A stretch of 64,000 bases of DNA from Sulfitobacter guttiformis. GTDB taxonomy: Bacteria > Pseudomonadota > Alphaproteobacteria > Rhodobacterales > Rhodobacteraceae. Both the position numbers and the translations under genes were made by a program. The notes under the pieces were generated by a model. The model had not been told where the DNA came from and did no database searches. It saw only the letters and a list, made by a program, of their open reading frames with translations. Below are positions 59,816 through 64,000 of the stretch, piece after piece (the first letter of the stretch is position 1; each line of letters begins with the position of its first letter). The DNA is taken from contig NZ_RAQK01000001.1 of the NCBI RefSeq assembly GCF_003610455.1, positions 496,001 through 560,000 of the forward strand, read 5' to 3'.

Positions 59816-60826
59816 CTATGCCCTGCTGGTGTCATCGTTCAGGTGACATGCGGACAAGCGTCCGGGCGCCACCTCGCGCAAGGCAGGTACCTCGACGCGG
59901 CACCGCTCGTGCGCGTGCGGACATCGCGGATGGAAATGGCAGCCGGGTGGCGGACGCATCGGGGACGGTATCTCGCCCTTGATCGCAGAGTACACCTTCT
60001 TGCCCACCTCGAATGTCGGAATTTCTGCAACCAGAGCAGCGGTATAAGGATGGTTGGGGCGCGCGAGCAAATCCTCCGCATCGCCAAGTTCAACCAACCG
60101 CCCCAGATACATCACCGCAATCCTGTCGGAGATGTGTTCGACCACACCAAGGTCATGGCTAATGAACAGATAAGTCAGGTTGAAGTCTTCTCTGAGCTTC
60201 ACAAAAAGGTTCAGAACCTGCGCCTGTATAGACACATCAAGGGCCGCAACGGATTCGTCGCAAACAAGGAAATCCGGCTTGACAGCAAGAGCGCGCGCAA
60301 TGCCGATCCGCGCCCGCTGACCACCGGAAAACTGGTGCGGGTACCGCTTGCTGGTTGAGGGATCAAGCCCGACCTGCTCTAGTAACCCCTCTACATATTC
60401 CGACACCTCGGCCTTCGGGACAATGCCATGGACACGGGGAGCCTCACCAATGATATCGCGGACTCTCAGCCGAGGATTGAGCGAGGACATCGGATCTTGA
60501 AATATCATCTGGATGCGCAGCGCTGCCTGATGCGCCTCGGCGCCTTTCAGGGTGGCAACGTCACGGCCGTGGTACTCAATTTGGCCTTCGCTCGGCCTGA
60601 GGAGTCCCGCCACCATCCGGCCCAGCGTTGATTTACCGCACCCGGATTCCCCAACCAGGCCCAACACCTCGCCGGATCGGACGGACAGCTGGACGCTGTC
60701 TACCGCATGTACAGTCTGTGCCTCGATTGAAGCCCCCAGCTTGCGCGCTGTCCGCTCCGCGATATCCAGTTCTTTGACAAACCGCCGCGAGACATTGTTG
60801 ATGGTAAGGATGGGCGGCATGGTCAT
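59816..60826 (-). CDS. Dipeptide-type ABC transporter ATP-binding protein, DppF-like
   Basis: The 336-residue ATPase has Walker A GESGCGKST, Q-loop MIFQDPMSSLNPR, signature FSGGQRARIGIARAL and Walker B-like FLVCDESVAALDVS, in which Ser stands in place of the usual Pro after Glu. The oligopeptide C-terminal Cys motif GCHFHPRCPHAHERC is present. The start at 60826 overlaps the DppD-like stop; a longer in-frame start at 60874 lies within that gene. Confidence 0.94.
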   Translation of the reverse strand: MTMPPILTINNVSRRFVKELDIAERTARKLGASIEAQTVHAVDSVQLSVRSGEVLGLVGESGCGKSTLGRMVAGLLRPSEGQIEYHGRDVATLKGAEAHQAALRIQMIFQDPMSSLNPRLRVRDIIGEAPRVHGIVPKAEVSEYVEGLLEQVGLDPSTSKRYPHQFSGGQRARIGIARALAVKPDFLVCDESVAALDVSIQAQVLNLFVKLREDFNLTYLFISHDLGVVEHISDRIAVMYLGRLVELGDAEDLLARPNHPYTAALVAEIPTFEVGKKVYSAIKGEIPSPMRPPPGCHFHPRCPHAHERCRVEVPALREVAPGRLSACHLNDDTSRA

Positions 60827-61815
60827 CGAGCGGAGGCCTCCATGGTTGCGGGGGTTGTATGGGGGTGGATGCAACGGACCATCCGGCCCTCCTGCACAGT
60901 TTCCAGCGCTGGCTCAACATTACATTCGGCTGTGGCACGTGGACAGCGCGGGCTGAACTTGCATCCCTGCGGCAGACGAAGCAGCGAGGGTGTCATCCCC
61001 TTGATCTGCGAAAGCAGAGCACCGTGTTTCTTACCCTGTGGAACACTCTCGATCAGGCCTTTTGTATAGGGATGCGCAGGATTTGCGATCACGTCGGCGG
61101 TCGGCCCCTCCTCAATGATCCGGCCTGCGTACATTACTGCCAACCTGTCCGCGAGACCCGAAACAACCGCCAAATCATGAGTGATCCAAATGAGTGACGT
61201 CCCCGAATTCGCGCATAGCGACTGCACTTCGGACAGGATCTGCGCCTGAATGGTCACATCGAGGGCGGTGGTCGGCTCATCCGCAATAATCAGGTCGGGT
61301 TTGTGCAAAAGGGCAATAGCAATCGCAACACGCTGTCGCATACCCCCCGAAAACTGGTGCGGATAGGATTGCAGCCGCTCGTCCGGTGAGGAGATGCCGA
61401 CAGACACAAGCGCCTCTCTTGCGCGGCGCAGTGCCTCTTTGTAGGACACCCTGTCGTGCGCGCGCACCGCTTCAACCATTTGTGTGTCGATGCGCAAGAC
61501 GGGGTTCAACGTCATCATCGGATCCTGAAAGATCATTGCGATCCGTTTGCCGCGCAGGCTTCGCATTGCGCGCTCGCCACCGGCGACCAGATCGGAGCCG
61601 TCAAATATGACCTGCCCTGACACAACCCGCCCCGGTGCATCAACCAGTCCGAGGATCGAGAAGCCTGTCACAGATTTGCCAGAGCCGGATTCACCGACCA
61701 AGCCCAGTATCTCGCCCCGCTCCAACGTCAGGCTGACGCCATCGACCGCCTTTGCCACGCCATCACGGGTAAAGAAATGCGTATTCAGATCGCGGATTTC
61801 CAGAAGTTTTGTCAT
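60823..61815 (-). CDS. Dipeptide-type ABC transporter ATP-binding protein, DppD-like
   Basis: The 330-residue ATPase has Walker [11 protein letters not shown]-loop [12 protein letters not shown], signature [14 protein letters not shown], Walker [15 protein letters not shown], and the C-terminal [16 protein letters not shown] cluster. It overlaps the DppC-like gene by four bases at one end and the DppF-like gene at the other, completing a four-gene overlapping module. Confidence 0.95.
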   Translation of the reverse strand: MTKLLEIRDLNTHFFTRDGVAKAVDGVSLTLERGEILGLVGESGSGKSVTGFSILGLVDAPGRVVSGQVIFDGSDLVAGGERAMRSLRGKRIAMIFQDPMMTLNPVLRIDTQMVEAVRAHDRVSYKEALRRAREALVSVGISSPDERLQSYPHQFSGGMRQRVAIAIALLHKPDLIIADEPTTALDVTIQAQILSEVQSLCANSGTSLIWITHDLAVVSGLADRLAVMYAGRIIEEGPTADVIANPAHPYTKGLIESVPQGKKHGALLSQIKGMTPSLLRLPQGCKFSPRCPRATAECNVEPALETVQEGRMVRCIHPHTTPATMEASAR

Positions 61816-62741
61816 TTTTGCAGCCGCGGATTAAGAATGTCGCGCAAACGGTCGCCGACGACATTGATTGCGATAATGGTCAGGACAAGTGCGATGCCCG
61901 GAAACAGGCTGATCCAGTAGCGCCCCGACAATAGATAATCGTAGCCGTTGGCAATCAGCAGCCCCAGCGAAGGCTCCGTAATGGGCACGCCCACTCCGAG
62001 AAACGACAATGTAGCCTCAAGTGCAATCGCCTGTGCGATCTGCACAGTCGCCACGACAATCAACGAGGGCACACAATTGGGTAGAAGGTGGCGGAACATG
62101 ATCCGCCTGCTCGACAGCGCCAAGCATTGCGCCGCATCAATGTAATCCTTGCGCCGCTCTACGATCGCGGAGCTGCGCACAGTGCGGGCGTAATACGCCC
62201 ACTGAACGATCACCAGTGCCAGAATGACTTTATCCACCCCCCGCCCCAGCAGCGCCAGCAGGATCAACGCAATCAGAATCGAGGGAAACGACAGCTGCAA
62301 ATCAACAACACGCATGATGAACGAATCCAGCCTGCCACCAAAATAGGCCGCCGTGACGCCCACGATAGTACCGACTGTGATAGCAATCCCGAGAGACACC
62401 GATGCCACCAGAAGGCTGACGCGCAAACCGTACATAATAGCAGAGACCATATCGCGCCCCTGCTGGTCAGTGCCCAATAGATAGACCTGCCCGCCAAAGC
62501 TTGTCTCGCCCGGTGGCAGACCGCCATCCATTATGTCCAGCTGCGCAAGGTCATATGGGTTCTGTGGGGCCAACCAAGGCGCGGCGAGCGCAATGAATGC
62601 AATCGCAACAAAGAGAATGAGGCCAATAACTGCAACCTTATCTTCCACGAACTCCTTGGCGACGCGCTTCAACGGGCTGTCGATGCGCGCAGGTACGGAG
62701 CCCGCGTCGGACTGTGGCTCTGAAGGGTTAATCATGCTCAT
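61812..62741 (-). CDS. Dipeptide-type ABC transporter permease, DppC-like
   Basis: The 309-residue protein has a cytoplasmic N-terminus, six hydrophobic segments (VAVIGLILFVAIAFIALAAPWLA first), the family motif LGTDQQGRDMVSAIMYGLRVS and the ATPase-contact loop DAAQCLALSSRRIMFRHLLPNC. It resembles the other DppC-like permease encoded at 40641 but is clearly not a recent copy. Confidence 0.95.
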   Translation of the reverse strand: MSMINPSEPQSDAGSVPARIDSPLKRVAKEFVEDKVAVIGLILFVAIAFIALAAPWLAPQNPYDLAQLDIMDGGLPPGETSFGGQVYLLGTDQQGRDMVSAIMYGLRVSLLVASVSLGIAITVGTIVGVTAAYFGGRLDSFIMRVVDLQLSFPSILIALILLALLGRGVDKVILALVIVQWAYYARTVRSSAIVERRKDYIDAAQCLALSSRRIMFRHLLPNCVPSLIVVATVQIAQAIALEATLSFLGVGVPITEPSLGLLIANGYDYLLSGRYWISLFPGIALVLTIIAINVVGDRLRDILNPRLQK

Positions 62742-63715
62742 CCTTTCATGTCCGACAGACGGATCCGCGGGTCGAGCAGGGAATAAATCACATCAACGAG
62801 GAAGTTGATCATGACGATGATCAGAACAGTCAGCATCAGGTATGCAACGATAACGGGCCGGTCGAGCAGGTTGATGGAGTCGATCAACAGCTTTCCCATT
62901 CCCGGCCATGCAAAAACCGTCTCAGTCACAATCGCAAAGGCCAGCATGGAGCCCAACTCCAGCCCGATAATGGTGACAACCGGTATCATGATGTTCTTGA
63001 GAATATGAACCAACACCACGCGCCGGCCTGAAAGGCCCTTAGCACGGGCGAATTTCACGTAATCCTGCATGACGACCTCGCGGGTGTTGGCACGCGTCAA
63101 CCGGATGATCAGCGACATTTTAAAAAGGGCCAGATTGACCGCAGGCAGGATCAGATGTGACAGTCCGTCGAGCGTCAAAAAACTGACCTGCATGCCCAGA
63201 AACTCTGTCGTATCGCCGCGTCCTCCGGCGGGCAGCCAGCCCAGCAAAACCGCGAAAATCAGGATCAGCAGCATTCCCTGCCAAAAGTTGGGCAGCGAAA
63301 ATCCGAGGATTGATCCCCCCATGATCGTCCGCCCCGCAATGCTGTCGGGCCGGAGGCCCGCCCACACGCCCAAAGGCACGCCTAACCCAACGGAAAGGAT
63401 CAGCGCAACAACAGCAAGCTCGAATGTGGCCGGCATACGCTCCATAATGATGTCGAGGGCGGGACGACCATATACAAAGGAAGTCCCCAGATCACCCTGC
63501 AACGCATTGCCAACAAAGATACCAAACTGCTGCCACAGTGGTTTATCCAGCCCCAGCCGCGCCATGGTCGCCGCGATGTCGGCCTGAGATGCTTCTGGGT
63601 TGATCAGAACATCAACAGGGTTGCCGATTGCATAGACCCCCAAAAACACCAGAACTGCCATAGCAACAACGGCGAGAAGACTTTGTCCAAAGCGTCGGAC
63701 GAGATAGACGATCAT
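62738..63715 (-). CDS. Dipeptide-type ABC transporter permease, DppB-like
   Basis: The 325-residue permease begins MIVYLVRRFGQSLLAVVAMAVLVFLGVY, has six hydrophobic segments and carries the contact loop TREVVMQDYVKFARAKGLSGRRVVLVHILKNIMIPV. AGRTIMGGSILGFSLPNFWQGMLLILIFAV is typical of the family. It overlaps the DppC-like gene and starts 77 bp after the binding-protein stop, past a strong hairpin. Confidence 0.95.
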   Translation of the reverse strand: MIVYLVRRFGQSLLAVVAMAVLVFLGVYAIGNPVDVLINPEASQADIAATMARLGLDKPLWQQFGIFVGNALQGDLGTSFVYGRPALDIIMERMPATFELAVVALILSVGLGVPLGVWAGLRPDSIAGRTIMGGSILGFSLPNFWQGMLLILIFAVLLGWLPAGGRGDTTEFLGMQVSFLTLDGLSHLILPAVNLALFKMSLIIRLTRANTREVVMQDYVKFARAKGLSGRRVVLVHILKNIMIPVVTIIGLELGSMLAFAIVTETVFAWPGMGKLLIDSINLLDRPVIVAYLMLTVLIIVMINFLVDVIYSLLDPRIRLSDMKG

Positions 63716-63753
63716 GCGGGCCTCCTCGGGCAGTAGATGTCAGGAGAAAAGCA

Positions 63754-63786
63754 AAGCCGGCGCAAGCAGACAGCAAGCGCCGGCTT
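63754..63786 (-). terminator. Attenuator-like hairpin between binding-protein and DppB-like genes
   Basis: A perfect 10-bp stem (AAGCCGGCGC / GCGCCGGCTT) with a 13-base loop is followed on the minus strand by TGCTTTTCTC. It lies six bases after the binding-protein stop and probably lets only part of the transcripts continue into the permease genes. Confidence 0.75.
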
Positions 63787-63792
63787 CAAATG

Positions 63793-64000
63793 TCAGTTGC
63801 CCGAAGCTTTTACTTCGGATGCCATCGTGTACTGATCGACGCGTGGCTCGTAGTCGAAGCCGGGCTTCATGGCCCAGACCGTCTGCTCGAAATGCAGTGG
63901 GATGATGCCGAAATCATCCAGCACAATCGTCCCCGCCTCTTGAAGCAATTCGTCGCGCGCAGTGTCATCAATGGTCGACATGGCACGTACCAGAACCTCG
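63793..64000 (-). CDS. ABC transporter substrate-binding protein, family 5, 3'-terminal part
   Basis: The frame is open to the window end; about 68 C-terminal residues are visible, reading from EVLVRAMSTIDDTARDELLQ through EAGTIVLDDFGIIPLHFEQTVWAMKPGFDYEPRVDQYTMAS. The IPLHFEQ...AMKPG segment matches the C-terminal end of SBP_bac_5 proteins (compare IPMHYEQDIYAVRKG in the binding protein encoded at 42568). It is the receptor gene of the transporter encoded downstream. The N-terminus and signal peptide lie outside. Confidence 0.9.
   Translation of the reverse strand, partial: EVLVRAMSTIDDTARDELLQEAGTIVLDDFGIIPLHFEQTVWAMKPGFDYEPRVDQYTMASEVKASGN

Noticed and set aside
1..64000. CRISPR array, rRNA operon, replication origin or known defence island
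   Set aside because: No regularly spaced repeat arrays, no rRNA text, no origin-type clusters and no restriction, retron or Abi-type domains were seen in a full reading.

Overview
The window looks like a chromosomal segment of an alphaproteobacterium of the order Rhodobacterales (Roseobacter-like). The grounds are the GC-rich codon use, the gene order pcm - tolC-family gene - PopZ-like gene, the very dense ABC-transporter and amidohydrolase gene content, and a DavAB-type lysine pathway. No species call can be made from sequence alone.

Region 1 (1-6237) is housekeeping. It holds the tail of a small conserved gene, a membrane protein, cobQ (cobyric acid synthase), an acidic PopZ-like polar scaffold protein, a TolC-family outer-membrane channel, a Pcm-type methyltransferase and a complete tRNA-Cys(GCA). 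Region 2 (6191-17109) is a 10.9-kb element integrated into the 3' end of that tRNA and bounded by a perfect 47-bp direct repeat. It carries a tyrosine integrase, an XRE repressor with two operator-like repeats, a full head and packaging set (terminase small and large subunits, lambda-type portal, fused prohead protease/major capsid protein, gpW-like connector, DUF2190-like decoration protein) and several small unknown genes. I see no tail, lysis or replication gene. This is the layout expected of a capsid-encoding phage satellite, or of a prophage reduced to its head module, and it is the most unusual part of the window.

Region 3 (17110-30174) has a sodium:solute symporter pair, a glutathione S-transferase and a LysR gene divergent from an eight-gene operon. 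That operon joins 5-oxoprolinase (pxpA, pxpB, pxpC), a biotin carboxyl carrier and biotin carboxylase pair, and a ribose-type ABC transporter whose binding protein resembles TorT. Region 4 (30175-33260) is a decayed IS5-family transposase followed by davA-davB, the lysine 2-monooxygenase/5-aminovaleramidase pathway.

Region 5 (33394-46866) is one catabolic regulon. A long leftward operon encodes a VOC protein, an oligopeptide-type ABC transporter, a second binding protein without a signal peptide, an amidohydrolase, an Asp/Glu/hydantoin racemase, a DapA-family lyase and an atypical SDR. A GntR gene and a divergent D-hydantoinase/dihydropyrimidinase complete it. Two copies of a GGTAT-type motif sit at the two control points. 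Substrates are probably cyclic ureides, lactams or peptides (inference).

Region 6 (46990-53887) is a TetR-controlled electrophile and peroxide detoxification cluster (Ohr, iron alcohol dehydrogenase, CurA-like reductase, DJ-1/Hsp31-like protein), followed by a two-subunit molybdenum hydroxylase with a Tat signal. Region 7 (54149-58048) holds a DoxX-like membrane protein with a His/Met-rich periplasmic partner, then a three-gene unit around a photolyase-like protein whose domains appear to be in reversed order. Region 8 (58356-64000) is an AbgB-like M20 amidohydrolase with a second dipeptide-type ABC transporter, cut by the window end.
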